Assembly: GCF_000428985.1 (NCBI RefSeq)
Contig: NZ_AUAZ01000010.1
Coordinates: 79,053 to 143,052 of the forward strand
Reading direction: 5' to 3'
Origin: Marinobacterium litorale DSM 23545
Lineage (GTDB): Bacteria > Pseudomonadota > Gammaproteobacteria > Pseudomonadales > Balneatricaceae
Length of the DNA: 64,000 nucleotides
The notes beneath the pieces are model-generated. The model was not told where the DNA came from. It searched no databases and saw only the letters and a list, made by a program, of their open reading frames with translations. Position numbers and translations under genes: made by a program. Numbering within the stretch: position 1 is the first letter of the stretch; each line of letters starts with the position of its first letter. Shown here one piece after another: positions 8,725 through 18,621 of the stretch.

Positions 8725-11515
8725 GCCCCGTTCTCTTGTCGGTTCTCTGGCCCTTTTAACAGCGCTGAGTGTTGCGCTGGTTACGTCGGTATATGGGGTG
8801 TTTTCCTATCAGTCCCAGAAGCACCGAATTGTCTCGGATATGCATACCGATGCGCAGGCGAGCCTGAAAAGCCTGTCCGAGAATAGCCTACCGTTTATCG
8901 AAGCCTATGCGCCCCGTGAGTACGAGAAGCTCGTCCAGACTGAAGCGCGTATCAATCACTATGCAGCGATCATTTTGGAAGATTTCAAAATGGGCGAAAT
9001 TCTGGGCCGGGAGCGTTTTGTTACCGGCCAGGTGCGCCGTGCTGACGGGGATTATGCGGCCTATTCCGAAGCCGATGTAGCCCATCGGGAGAGCCTTGAA
9101 GACAGTTACCTGAAAGAGCAGGTGGATCTGGTTCAAAGCGATGGTGAGATCGTAGGGACGCTAACCATTTATATGGATGACGCGCAGATTCGTCAGAAGC
9201 TTGATGAGGTTTTGTATAACACCCTGCAAAGCAGTCTGTTTCTGGCTGCGATTCTTATGGCGTTGCTGACCGTCTTTTCCCGGCGTGCTGTGATTCGACC
9301 GTTGCAGCAGGTTGCCGAGATTCTAAAAGAACGGGACGAAGACGGCATACCCACCGGGAAGCTGCCCCGGGTTGAGTATCGCGAAATCGCTGCACTGACA
9401 AAGATTATGAATGCCATGCTGGAGGTGATCCGCCACGCCCGCAAAGTGACCGAGGAGGAGCGTATCCGGTTACGCGCGGTGCTGGAAGGGACGCATGTGG
9501 GAACCTGGGAGTGGAATGTTCAAACCGGAGCGGTGGTTTTTAATGCGCGCTGGGCCGAGATCATCGGCTATACGTTAGAGGAACTGGAACCGGTTTCAAT
9601 CGAGACTTGGACACGCTTCTGTCACCCGGATGACCTGAAAGAGTCTGAGCGACTGTTAAAAGCGCATTTTGCAGGGGAGGCGGATTACTATCGATGTGAG
9701 GCCCGTATGCGACATAAAAACGGGCAGTGGGTCTGGGTTCTGGATCGCGGGCGCGTCAGTCAAAGGACTGCGGATGGCGAGCCGCTGATGATGTATGGCA
9801 CGCATCAGGATATCACTGCACAGAAGGAGACGGAGAGCACGCTTCGTCAGGCAGCCAGTGTATTCGAGCATGTCCGAGAGGGCATTATGATCACCGATGG
9901 CAACGGTCTGATTCAGGATGTGAACGCCGCTTTTAGTCGTATTACCGGTTATTCGATCGATGAGGTGAGAGGGTGTAACCCGCGCCTGCTCAAGTCAGGG
10001 CGTCAGAGTGACAGGTTTTACGCATCGATGTGGCAGGCGCTGCAAAGTGAAGGCTACTGGAGCGGCGAAATCTGGAACCGGCGTAAAGGCGGTGAAGTTT
10101 ATCCGGAGTTGCTCACCATCAGTGCGGTACACGACGCGGACGGCAACCTTCAAAGCTACGTCGCGTTACTGGCCGATATCTCCCGGTTAAAAGAGCATGA
10201 GCGCCAACTGGAACAGCTGGCTCACTATGATTCGCTGACAGGTCTCCCCAATCGTTTGATCCTCTCGGACCGGATGCGAAAAGCGATGTCCCAGGCGCAG
10301 CGCCGAAAAGAGATTTTGGGTGTTGCCTTCCTCGATCTGGATGGCTTCAAGTCAGTGAATGATCAGTACGGTCATGACGTGGGAGATCAGCTGCTTATCG
10401 TAATGGCAGAGCGGGTGAGCCATACGCTGCGTGAGAGTGACACACTGGTCAGGTTGGGCGGCGATGAATTTGTCGCGCTTTTGCCCGATCTCGCCGACAC
10501 CGATCACTGCCTGGCTATCCTGAGGCGCATGTTGTCCGCCGTCTCTCATCCGATTCATGTCAGTGGCTATCAGGTTCATGTGTCCGCGAGTATTGGTGTG
10601 ACCTTTTATCCTCAGAGCAGTGAGGTCGATGGGGATCAATTGCTGCGTCAGGCTGATCAGGCGATGTATGAGGCCAAGTTGGCGGGCAAGAATCGTTATC
10701 ATCTGTTTGATACGGCGCGTGATCGTACACTGCGGGATCAGCACCAGAGGGTTGAGCGGATTCGCCAGGCGCTGAACGACGGCGAGTTCCGCTTGTATTA
10801 TCAACCCAAAGTGAATCTGCGAACCGGACGGGTGGTCGGTGCGGAAGCCCTGATCCGTTGGCAGCATCCGGAGGATGGGCTGCTGTTACCGGGCCAGTTT
10901 CTGCCGGTGGTGGAGAACGATCCGTTGATGTTCGATATCGGTGAGTGGGTGCTCTGCTCGGCACTTCAACGAATGGACCTCTGGCATCAGCAGGGCATTG
11001 ACTTGGTTGTCAGTATCAATGTGTCGGCCATTGAGCTGCAGATGCCGGGTTTTGTCGAGCAGCTTCGCGCGGCCCTGAACCGTTTCCCGGACTTGGATCC
11101 TTCTTTATTGCAGCTCGAAGTGGTTGAGACCAGCGCTCTGGAGAACTTACGGCAGGTATCCCAGGTGATGCATGATTGCCTGGAGATTGGGGTGTCGTTC
11201 GCCATTGATGATTTTGGCACCGGCTACTCGTCGTTGGCCTACCTGAAAGGACTTCCGGCTCAGGAGCTGAAAATTGATCAGAGCTTCGTCCGCGAGATGC
11301 TCCATGACCCGGAGGATCTTGCCATTCTGCGGGGCATTGTCGGGTTGGCGGGTGCCTTCGGAAAACGCGTGATTGCCGAGGGTATGGAAAGCCAGGAGCA
11401 TGGCAGCGCGTTGCTGGCGCTTGGCTGCGAGCTGGCCCAGGGATTCGGCATCGCGCACCCCATGCCGGAAGATCAGCTGCCGGACTGGATAAATCAGTAC
11501 CATCAGCGGCATTGA
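8690..11515 (+). CDS. Membrane PAS-PAS-GGDEF-EAL protein (c-di-GMP synthesis/hydrolysis)
   Basis: 941 aa. TM1 is at about 12-34 and TM2 at about 178-197, enclosing a periplasmic domain of roughly 140 residues. A linker/HAMP-like segment leads to PAS (260-375) and PAS (385-500). The GGDEF domain has an intact GGDEF near 590 and a RESD I-site five residues earlier. The EAL domain has EALIRW near 718, IDDFGTGYSS and AEGME. Both catalytic domains look intact, so the net activity cannot be predicted. ATG 8690 is preceded by TAGGG and lies inside the 3' end of the periplasmic binding-protein gene. The periplasmic loop is the probable docking surface for that protein. Confidence 0.93.
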   Translation: MLKALMQFRNPKPRSLVGSLALLTALSVALVTSVYGVFSYQSQKHRIVSDMHTDAQASLKSLSENSLPFIEAYAPREYEKLVQTEARINHYAAIILEDFKMGEILGRERFVTGQVRRADGDYAAYSEADVAHRESLEDSYLKEQVDLVQSDGEIVGTLTIYMDDAQIRQKLDEVLYNTLQSSLFLAAILMALLTVFSRRAVIRPLQQVAEILKERDEDGIPTGKLPRVEYREIAALTKIMNAMLEVIRHARKVTEEERIRLRAVLEGTHVGTWEWNVQTGAVVFNARWAEIIGYTLEELEPVSIETWTRFCHPDDLKESERLLKAHFAGEADYYRCEARMRHKNGQWVWVLDRGRVSQRTADGEPLMMYGTHQDITAQKETESTLRQAASVFEHVREGIMITDGNGLIQDVNAAFSRITGYSIDEVRGCNPRLLKSGRQSDRFYASMWQALQSEGYWSGEIWNRRKGGEVYPELLTISAVHDADGNLQSYVALLADISRLKEHERQLEQLAHYDSLTGLPNRLILSDRMRKAMSQAQRRKEILGVAFLDLDGFKSVNDQYGHDVGDQLLIVMAERVSHTLRESDTLVRLGGDEFVALLPDLADTDHCLAILRRMLSAVSHPIHVSGYQVHVSASIGVTFYPQSSEVDGDQLLRQADQAMYEAKLAGKNRYHLFDTARDRTLRDQHQRVERIRQALNDGEFRLYYQPKVNLRTGRVVGAEALIRWQHPEDGLLLPGQFLPVVENDPLMFDIGEWVLCSALQRMDLWHQQGIDLVVSINVSAIELQMPGFVEQLRAALNRFPDLDPSLLQLEVVETSALENLRQVSQVMHDCLEIGVSFAIDDFGTGYSSLAYLKGLPAQELKIDQSFVREMLHDPEDLAILRGIVGLAGAFGKRVIAEGMESQEHGSALLALGCELAQGFGIAHPMPEDQLPDWINQYHQRH

Positions 11516-11632
11516 CGCGATAAGGGTGCGATATCGCCTCGGAACCGGTAAAATTGCCCGCCATTCAGATGTCGCCTTTAGCGGTGGCCGTAAACTTGAG
11601 GCGCGGAGTGATTGGGCTCCGAGGAGAGAGGT

Positions 11633-12508
11633 GTGAGCGAGACCCAGAATACAGTGGATAAGCGTATCGATGGCAAGGCCGTTGCGGCCGGGCTGCGCAA
11701 AGAGATCGCCGAGAAGGTGAAAGTCCGTCGCGACAAGGGGTTGCCGGCACCGGGGTTGGCTGTTGTGCTGGTGGGTGAAGACCCGGCATCCCGCGTTTAT
11801 GTGGGCAGTAAGGTCAAGGCCTGTGAAGAGGTCGGCTTTTTATCGCGTAACTATCACCTGAGCGTAGATACCTCCGAAGCAGAGCTTTTGAGCCTGATCG
11901 ATGAGCTGAATGCCGATGACGCGATCCACGGTATCCTGGTTCAACTCCCCCTGCCGGAACAGATCGATGTTCAGTCGGTGATTGAGCGCATCAATCCGCA
12001 CAAGGATGTGGATGGTTTTCATCCCTATAACCTTGGCCGTCTGGCGGGCAAAGCCCCGACTCTGCGTCCCTGCACCCCTTACGGCTGTATGCGCCTGCTC
12101 AGTGCCTACGGCATTGATCCGATGGGTAAAAAAGCGGTTGTTATCGGCGCCTCCAACATTGTGGGGCGCCCCGTTGCGCTTGAACTGTTGATGGCGCGTG
12201 CCACGGTTACCGTCTGCCACTCCAAAACTCAGGACTTGCCCGCCGAGTTGGCTGATGCCGATATCGTTATTGCCGCTGTGGGTATTCCCAAGTTCGTCAA
12301 GGGTGAGTGGCTCAAGCCTGGCGCGGTTGTGATCGATGTTGGCATCAACCGTAACGAAGCCGGTAAGTTGGTCGGCGATGTGGACTTTGATGCCGCCTAT
12401 GACCGTGTATCCGCGATTACGCCGGTACCCGGCGGTGTAGGGCCGATGACCATCGCCTGTTTGCTGCAGAATACACTGGAAGCCTGTGAGGCTATTGAGA
12501 ACGCCTGA
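11633..12508 (+). CDS. folD: Bifunctional methylenetetrahydrofolate dehydrogenase/cyclohydrolase FolD
   Basis: 291 aa from GTG 11633, chosen because GAGGAGAG lies 6-8 nt upstream; a TTG at 11612 would add seven residues. It interconverts 5,10-methylene-THF and 10-formyl-THF in one-carbon metabolism in the cytosol. Family motifs are clear: the catalytic Lys in [24 protein letters not shown] sequence ([11 protein letters not shown]), GASNIVGRP in the NADP-binding lobe and [10 protein letters not shown] near the C-terminus. Length matches the usual 280-290 aa. It sits as a lone housekeeping gene among c-di-GMP genes, and no functional link is evident. Confidence 0.97.
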   Translation: MSETQNTVDKRIDGKAVAAGLRKEIAEKVKVRRDKGLPAPGLAVVLVGEDPASRVYVGSKVKACEEVGFLSRNYHLSVDTSEAELLSLIDELNADDAIHGILVQLPLPEQIDVQSVIERINPHKDVDGFHPYNLGRLAGKAPTLRPCTPYGCMRLLSAYGIDPMGKKAVVIGASNIVGRPVALELLMARATVTVCHSKTQDLPAELADADIVIAAVGIPKFVKGEWLKPGAVVIDVGINRNEAGKLVGDVDFDAAYDRVSAITPVPGGVGPMTIACLLQNTLEACEAIENA

Positions 12509-12638
12509 ACCATCTTGTATCAGGAGGCCCGGTTGCTGACGCGACTGGGCAGCGCACCCCGATAGCGCTAACATGGCGTATTACCCCGGTGTAATGGAGC
12601 CCGGTTTTCAGGGAAGTGGGGTGCAGTAGGGGAATGAT

Positions 12639-14813
12639 GTGACCACGACCAGAACAGATGGATATGTGGCGCCGGAGGCAGAGGTTAGTGCCGAGGGACT
12701 GAGCCAGATACTGCGGCTTCAGCAGGAGATTTTCCGGCAGGTATCGGAAAACGAAAACTACAGGGACATTCTCGACTCTGTATGCCATATGGCTGAAGCC
12801 TTGCTGCCGAATGCGCTGGCGACGATCATGTTGTTGGACCCACTCAAGGATCATATGGATGTCTGCAGTGCGCCAACGGTGCCCGAAAACGGAAAAAGGG
12901 CGTTGGCGGGGCTTAAGCCCGGCCCCGAAAGCGGTTCCTGTGGTAATGCGGTCTATCTGAACGAACCGGTTTTCGTTCGCGATACATTCACCGACCGGCG
13001 CTGGCGGGGGCTGCGCTCGCTGGCTCGGGACTTCAACCTCTGTGCCTGCTGGTCGATGCCGATCCGTGATCTGGACGGACGTGCCCTGGGCTCCTTCGCC
13101 CTTTCATCCTTTGAACATCGAGAACCGTCCGCCTTCCATAAGTTGCTGCTGGAGGTGGGTGCTTCCCTGATTGGGATGCTATTGCGTCATCAGTCTCAAG
13201 CCGAAGCGCTGGATGCCAAACAGCGACGTCTGGAGTTGCTCGCCACAGCACTGCATAACTCGGCGGAAGGGATGATCATTACCGATGCAAACAACCGGAT
13301 CCTGGAAGTAAACCCGGCGTTTGAGCGGATTACCGGTTATGAGGGCTGGCAGGTACGCGGCATGCGGCCTTCGGTATTCCGGTCGGGCGCTCACGGTGCT
13401 GAGTTTTATCGCAATATGTGGGTATCGCTGCTCGCGGATGGCCACTGGAGTGGGGAGGTGATTAACCGGCGTCGGGATGGCTCCCTGCTCACGCAGTGGC
13501 TGACCATCAATCTGGTGCGCGATGAAACCGGGCGCGTCGTCAATCATGTGGCTGTTTTTACCGATTTAACCGAGCTCAAGGCGGAGCGCGAGCAGCTGTT
13601 GCGAGCGCGCGAGTATGATGCACTGACCGGGCTACCCAACGCTGCCAGCCTGCGTCTGCTGGTTGGGCAGGAAACCCAGCCGCAGTCGCTGCTACTCCTT
13701 AACGTCAACAACTTCAGTTTCATCAACTCGGCCTACGGCGTGAAAGTGGGAGATAATCTGCTGCGGGTGGTGGCCAATGAGCTAACCAGAATCGACAGCG
13801 GATGTACCGTATTCCGGATTGACGCCGATCAGTTTGCTCTCTACGTGCGCTTGCTCGAACCACTGGAGCCTATCGTAGCGCGCATCCAGCGACATTTTCA
13901 GTCCCGCGTTCTGAGAGTCGATGAACTGAGTTTCCATCTCACCTTTAACTATGGCGGCGCGACCGGCACACAGGACCTGCTCCGCCACGCCATGATGGCG
14001 CTTAAGGCCGCTCGTTCCATGGGAAAAAATCGGGCGCATATCTTTGACCCGGATGTGGATGAGTCGCGTCAGCAGCACCGTCTCGATTATGTGCAGTGGA
14101 ATACCTGGCTGCACCAGGCACTGGAAGATGGCGGGTTACAACCCTGGTATCAGGGGATCCGGGATAACAACACCGGCCAGATCAATAAGTATGAAGTCCT
14201 GGCCCGCGTCGAACATGATGGCCGGGTATACGCGCCCGGTGCGTTTATCTCGGCGGCCCGGCTGGCCGGTTTGTTGCCTGCGTTAACCCGCCAGATGATC
14301 CGGGGCAGTTTTGCCTGTATGGCCAGGAATACGGCTCAGTTCGCTATCAATATCAGTGACGAAGATCTGGACCTGGGGTACCTGGGGCGGTTTCTGGACA
14401 GGATGGCGCTTCAGTATGGTGTGGACCCGGGGCGGGTCATCCTGGAGATTCATGAGGGGGTTTCCAGCGGTGCGGCGCGTAGCAGTATCGCGCAGTTGCA
14501 AGACTTGAAGCGTCGTGGTTACCAGCTGGCGATTGATGACTTTGGGGCTGAGTACTCGAACTTTGAGCGCATCATGGAGCTGGATGTGGATTACATCAAG
14601 ATTGATGCCCGGTATATCAAGGATATCGATACCAACCCACGAAGCTATGAGATCACCCGTGCGATCGTGTTTTTTGCCCGCAATGCGGGGATTGCCACTG
14701 TCGCCGAGTTTATTCACTCACCGGAGGTCCAGGCCGTTGTGGAGGAGCTGGGTATCTCTTACTCCCAGGGTTTTCTCTTCAGTGAGCCCGCCGCGCGACC
14801 GGCGTTTGTTTGA
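12639..14813 (+). CDS. GAF-PAS-degenerate GGDEF-EVL protein, probable c-di-GMP phosphodiesterase or receptor
   Basis: 724 aa, soluble. GAF spans about 35-185 and PAS about 195-310. The GGDEF domain keeps YDALTGLPN, but its signature is RIDADQF, so cyclase activity is not expected. In the EAL domain the signature is EVLAR in place of EALIR. Other catalytic positions are kept: N in FAINIS, the second E in ILEIHE, DDFG, YIKID, AEF and the Gln in SQGF. Hydrolysis therefore remains possible. GTG 12639 follows an AGGGGA-like sequence. The GAF ligand is unknown. Confidence 0.9.
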   Translation: MTTTRTDGYVAPEAEVSAEGLSQILRLQQEIFRQVSENENYRDILDSVCHMAEALLPNALATIMLLDPLKDHMDVCSAPTVPENGKRALAGLKPGPESGSCGNAVYLNEPVFVRDTFTDRRWRGLRSLARDFNLCACWSMPIRDLDGRALGSFALSSFEHREPSAFHKLLLEVGASLIGMLLRHQSQAEALDAKQRRLELLATALHNSAEGMIITDANNRILEVNPAFERITGYEGWQVRGMRPSVFRSGAHGAEFYRNMWVSLLADGHWSGEVINRRRDGSLLTQWLTINLVRDETGRVVNHVAVFTDLTELKAEREQLLRAREYDALTGLPNAASLRLLVGQETQPQSLLLLNVNNFSFINSAYGVKVGDNLLRVVANELTRIDSGCTVFRIDADQFALYVRLLEPLEPIVARIQRHFQSRVLRVDELSFHLTFNYGGATGTQDLLRHAMMALKAARSMGKNRAHIFDPDVDESRQQHRLDYVQWNTWLHQALEDGGLQPWYQGIRDNNTGQINKYEVLARVEHDGRVYAPGAFISAARLAGLLPALTRQMIRGSFACMARNTAQFAINISDEDLDLGYLGRFLDRMALQYGVDPGRVILEIHEGVSSGAARSSIAQLQDLKRRGYQLAIDDFGAEYSNFERIMELDVDYIKIDARYIKDIDTNPRSYEITRAIVFFARNAGIATVAEFIHSPEVQAVVEELGISYSQGFLFSEPAARPAFV

Positions 14814-14838
14814 GTCAGTCCATTCCAGGCCTAGAAAA

Positions 14839-14880
14839 GACGGGCTCCCCTCCGTATGGAAAGGAACCCGTCGGTGCTTT
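14839..14880. terminator. Stem-loop between convergent genes, possible bidirectional terminator
   Basis: GACGGG(C)TCC at 14839-14848 pairs with GGA(A)CCCGTC at 14863-14872, with one internal mismatch and a 14-nt loop. It lies between the GAF-EVL gene and the convergent unknown gene. There is no long T run, so confidence is moderate. Confidence 0.45.
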
Positions 14881-14898
14881 GGCTGCCCGAGATCCGTT

Positions 14899-15459
14899 TT
14901 AGACCGGACCGCGTGCGGACTTCTTGATTTCGATAGTCTTGCTCAGCGCCGCGTCCAGTGACAGTTTCTCGCCTTTGGCGCGGAAGCTCTTCATCTCATC
15001 TCGCAGTGTAACCAGCTTGTCACCGGCTGACTGGCCCTTGAAGTCACTCTTTTCAAGCGCCAGCTCTTCAATCGCTTCGTTCCAGGGAATACCTTCATCC
15101 AGCGGGATCAGAGAAAAGGATTTGCCGGCAGCCTCAAGGACCATTGGGTCTGCGATGTTGCGAACGAAGATCATCGACTGCATCTCGTCGGCGAAGTCAC
15201 CGCTGTATTTCTCCAGAAGGGGCTCCATCAGAGCCAGATCGTTCAGAAGGCCTACCAGCAGGCTGATCTTTTCATTCTCCTCCAGCACAACGGCGCCGAA
15301 AAGCAGCGAAATGGGCGGCTTGCGGCGGCCCTGAGCGTCAGCTACATCGCCTTCCTGGATAACCAGTTCGCCGCGATAAGCGGTGCCACCGTTGCTGGTG
15401 GACTCGGTAAAGTTTGTGTTGAACAGCAGGGACTGTTCTTCATAGTTCTTCAACAGCAT
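14899..15459 (-). CDS. Unrecognised 186-aa cytosolic protein
   Basis: I do not recognise the family. The start is ATG 15459 (MLLKNYEEQSLLF), preceded by GAGG about 11 nt upstream; an in-frame extension to 15498 has no ribosome site. There is no signal peptide or TM segment. It begins with a probable beta-rich half (YEEQSLLFNTNFTESTSNGG, then GELVIQEG and PPISLLFGAVVLEENEK). A helical, charged C-terminal half follows (EAIEELALEKSDF, LVTLRDEMKSFRAKGEK). It sits between two c-di-GMP genes on the opposite strand. Codon use looks like that of its neighbours, so a real gene is likely, but no function is assigned. Confidence 0.75.
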   Translation of the reverse strand: MLLKNYEEQSLLFNTNFTESTSNGGTAYRGELVIQEGDVADAQGRRKPPISLLFGAVVLEENEKISLLVGLLNDLALMEPLLEKYSGDFADEMQSMIFVRNIADPMVLEAAGKSFSLIPLDEGIPWNEAIEELALEKSDFKGQSAGDKLVTLRDEMKSFRAKGEKLSLDAALSKTIEIKKSARGPV

Positions 15460-15786
15460 CGTCGTGATCCTCGTTCCAAATCTGCTTATCCGTAGCAAGA
15501 ACCTGGCCGACCCACGTCTATTCGCTAACTCTTTGTAATGTATGAATTATGGGGAATGTCGCAAAAGTGACAGTGAGGTCATTTCGTGCTGTTTGTCATG
15601 ATTGCTACAGCGGGGGCGATATATTGTCGCAGGTGGGCCACACTGGAGGTGGCGCAGGCTATCCTCAGGTCATAAAAGTTGTTAAATTGATCGAGTTCGC
15701 CTCGCGCCCAAGGTGCGAAGGCTGTAGGTGGCATGGATTGCTGTATATAAGGGTTTCCGGAACTCGTCCGGTTCACGTGATATTTC
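15460..15786. other. Divergent intergenic region, 327 bp
   Basis: Separates the unknown minus-strand gene from the Cache-GGDEF-EAL gene and must carry both promoters. I see no convincing coding sequence, RNA gene or terminator. An open frame at 15549-15905 has no ribosome site and overlaps the start of the downstream gene. Confidence 0.5.
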
Positions 15787-18621
15787 ATGCCGTTACACCT
15801 GAGCGCACGCAAGTTTATTCGCTATCAAACCTGGGGCTTGACCCTGGCTGTAACGCTGATGGCGCTTCTTCTCCTCACCGTATACCTGGTAAAAGACTGG
15901 TATGAGAAAGACCAGTATCTGAACGATATCTCCAGCCGTATCACAGCAGAAAGCAAGGCCTTGCTAAGCCAGGAAATGGACTCCGCTATTTCCGATATCT
16001 TGTTTTCGTACCGGCAGGCGGAACGCAGATTGATGGAGGAGTCCAAGGCGCAGGTCGATCAGGCCTGGGCCGTGGCTCAATCTATCCAAGCCCGAAGTGA
16101 TAACGCTGAGCAAGCTGCCGTGCTGATCCGTGAAGCGTTGCGCGATGTCCGCTTCTTTAATGGCAGAGGCTATTACTTTATCGATGACCTTGAAGGCCGG
16201 TGTGTGCTTCTTCCGACGGCTCCGGATCTTGAAGGTACGTCATTGATGGATAATCGGGATGATACCGGCCACTACATCATGCGCGGGCTGCTCAATGCGG
16301 TGGATAACGCTGAAGGTGTCGGCTATTCCCGCTATCGCTGGTATGCGCCGGGTAGTGATGAAATGCGTGACAAGATCGCCTATGTGCGTCGATTTGAGCC
16401 TCAGAACTGGGTGATTGGTACCGGAGACTACGTCTATAAATTCGAGCAGGATATTAAGGCGGAGGCCCTGGAAAGGCTGCGCGAACGGCGTTTTGGTGAT
16501 AGCGGCTATTTCAGTGTGATTGATGATCAAGGGCAGTTGCTGGTAAGCCCCGGTTTTAGTCAGTTACAAGGCAAGTTTGTGCATGAGCAGCGGTCTGAAT
16601 ACCGGAGAGTCGGCGAGTTAATACTGGCAGCGGCCTCGGAAGAGGGGCGGTTTGTCGAGTACAGCTGGTACCGTCCCGGATCGGACAGTATGGAGCCCAA
16701 GCTTTCGTTGGTTCGAGAGCTGCCGGAGTTAGGCTGGATTATGGTTGCCGGTGTGTACCGGTCAAATTTGGCCTCGCTAATAGCGCAAAAGCGCGAACAG
16801 GCGAAAGAGGACTTCTGGAAGCATCTTCGTAACGTAATCCCGGCGTTTATTGTTCTTCTTGTATTGGGCCTTGCGCTTGCTCTGGGATTATCGCGTTGGC
16901 TCAGTCGTCTGTTTCATCTTTATCAGAGCGACATCGATCAGCAGCAGTCTGCGTTACGGGATAACGCGGCCCAGTTGAGTATCGCGGCGCGGGTTTTTGA
17001 CACGGCAAGCGAAGGGATGCTGGTGATCGACGCCAAAAGGCGGATTGTTACGTCGAACCCGGCGCTTTGCCGGATGACCGGGTACAGCCTGGTTGACCTG
17101 AAAGGACGTGATCCGGAGCTGTTGTTTGGAGCGGGGGACAACCTGTTACAAATTCAGAAGGCGCTCGATACCCAGGGGCATTGGGAGGGCGAGTTGTGGA
17201 GTTTTCACCGGGATGGATATGAAGTTCCGGTCTGGCTGTCGATCACCTGTGTTCATGATGAGCAGGGTGAGCCCGTAAACTACGTGGTGACGATGATCGA
17301 TATCACCGAGCGTCGGCGTAGCGAAGAGCAGTTACGCCAGCTCGCCGAGTTTGATCCGCTGACCGAGTTGCCGAATCGTCGTTTGCTTCGCAACCGCGCC
17401 GAACAGGCGTTGAGTGATGCAGCCTCTAACGGGTCTCCACTGGCAATGATGTTTATCGACCTGGACAGGTTTAAAACCGTTAACGACTCATTGGGCCATG
17501 AGGTGGGGGATGAGCTGCTGCAGGTTGTGGCGGGACGGCTCAATGCGGTCGCTGATATGACGCATATGGTCAGCCATCTGGGGGGGGATGAGTTTGTTAT
17601 CTTGCTACCGAAAGGGGGAGACGCTCGGTACCTGTCCCAGCTCGCGCGCCGTTTTAACACGCTGATCAGTCAACCCATGCACATACAGGGCCGTGAGATG
17701 ACGGTCACGGCCAGTATTGGTATCGCGGTCTATCCCCAGGATGGGGAGGATTACCCACATCTTAGCCGTAATGCGGATGCGGCGCTCTACCATGCCAAGG
17801 AGTGCGGCCGGAACACCTATCGGTTTTATACCGCCGATATGAATGCCCGGGCCAAGGAGCGCTTGGGCATGGAAAACGCGCTGCGCCGTGCACTTAAGGA
17901 TGATGAGTTCCGCGTCTTTTACCAACCTCAATGGTCTTTGAAGACTGGACGGCTGACAGGTTTCGAAGCGCTGATTCGTTGGGAGAGTGCGGATTTTGGG
18001 CGTGTAGCGCCGGATCAGTTTATCCCGTTGGCCGAGGAGACCGGCCTGATCGTTCCGATCGGTCGCTGGGTTTTAGAGACGGCTTGTTGCCAGGCGCGGA
18101 TATGGCGGGAGCGCAGCGGTGAGGAATTGACTATCGCTGTCAATGTGTCAGCGTTCCAGTTTACCGACGAACTGACGACGCAGGTGGCGCGGGTGTTGGC
18201 GGAAACCGGGTTGGCGCCACAGGCACTGGTGTTGGAGCTCACCGAGAGTACATTGATGCAAGACCCGAAGATGGGTGCGCGTCGGTTGCAGTCACTGAGA
18301 GCCCTGGGGGTCCGGATTGCACTGGATGACTTCGGTACCGGTTATGCTTCGCTGGCGTATCTGAAAGACTTCCCGTTGGATGAGCTTAAGATTGACAAGG
18401 TGTTCACCGACGGGGTTCCGGGCCGTGCCCATGATGAGGCGATTGTCCAGGCCATCATCGATATCGCGTCTAACCTTAAACTGGAGACGGTGGCTGAGGG
18501 CATCGAGACAGAAGCGCAAGCACGCTTTATGGCCCGGGTGGGATGCTCAATGGGCCAGGGTTATCTTAAGGCGCGTCCGCTGCCGCCCGATGAAGCCTGG
18601 GACTTTTTTCAAAGGGAGTGA
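15787..18621 (+). CDS. Membrane Cache-PAS-GGDEF-EAL protein
   Basis: 944 aa. TM1 is at about 14-34 and TM2 at about 350-372. They enclose a large periplasmic region with two sCache-like units; both contain the YYFIDD/YFSVIDD and PEL/PQNWVIGTGDY-type patterns. Such domains bind small carboxylates or amino acids in other proteins. PAS spans about 395-510. GGDEF (HLGGDEFVILL near 599) is intact, but the position five residues earlier is DMTH rather than RxxD, so no I-site feedback is expected. EAL (FEALIRW near 726) keeps LELTES, DDFGTGYAS and AEGIE. ATG 15787 has no strong ribosome site. The 3' end overlaps the convergent CZB-EAL gene by 13 bp. Confidence 0.92.
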   Translation: MPLHLSARKFIRYQTWGLTLAVTLMALLLLTVYLVKDWYEKDQYLNDISSRITAESKALLSQEMDSAISDILFSYRQAERRLMEESKAQVDQAWAVAQSIQARSDNAEQAAVLIREALRDVRFFNGRGYYFIDDLEGRCVLLPTAPDLEGTSLMDNRDDTGHYIMRGLLNAVDNAEGVGYSRYRWYAPGSDEMRDKIAYVRRFEPQNWVIGTGDYVYKFEQDIKAEALERLRERRFGDSGYFSVIDDQGQLLVSPGFSQLQGKFVHEQRSEYRRVGELILAAASEEGRFVEYSWYRPGSDSMEPKLSLVRELPELGWIMVAGVYRSNLASLIAQKREQAKEDFWKHLRNVIPAFIVLLVLGLALALGLSRWLSRLFHLYQSDIDQQQSALRDNAAQLSIAARVFDTASEGMLVIDAKRRIVTSNPALCRMTGYSLVDLKGRDPELLFGAGDNLLQIQKALDTQGHWEGELWSFHRDGYEVPVWLSITCVHDEQGEPVNYVVTMIDITERRRSEEQLRQLAEFDPLTELPNRRLLRNRAEQALSDAASNGSPLAMMFIDLDRFKTVNDSLGHEVGDELLQVVAGRLNAVADMTHMVSHLGGDEFVILLPKGGDARYLSQLARRFNTLISQPMHIQGREMTVTASIGIAVYPQDGEDYPHLSRNADAALYHAKECGRNTYRFYTADMNARAKERLGMENALRRALKDDEFRVFYQPQWSLKTGRLTGFEALIRWESADFGRVAPDQFIPLAEETGLIVPIGRWVLETACCQARIWRERSGEELTIAVNVSAFQFTDELTTQVARVLAETGLAPQALVLELTESTLMQDPKMGARRLQSLRALGVRIALDDFGTGYASLAYLKDFPLDELKIDKVFTDGVPGRAHDEAIVQAIIDIASNLKLETVAEGIETEAQARFMARVGCSMGQGYLKARPLPPDEAWDFFQRE

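Noticed and set aside
11840..12574. 244-codon minus-strand frame inside folD
   Set aside because: Antisense to folD, which has every catalytic motif.
15549..15905. 118-codon plus-strand frame before the Cache-GGDEF-EAL gene
   Set aside because: Overlaps the true start of that gene in another frame and has no ribosome site.
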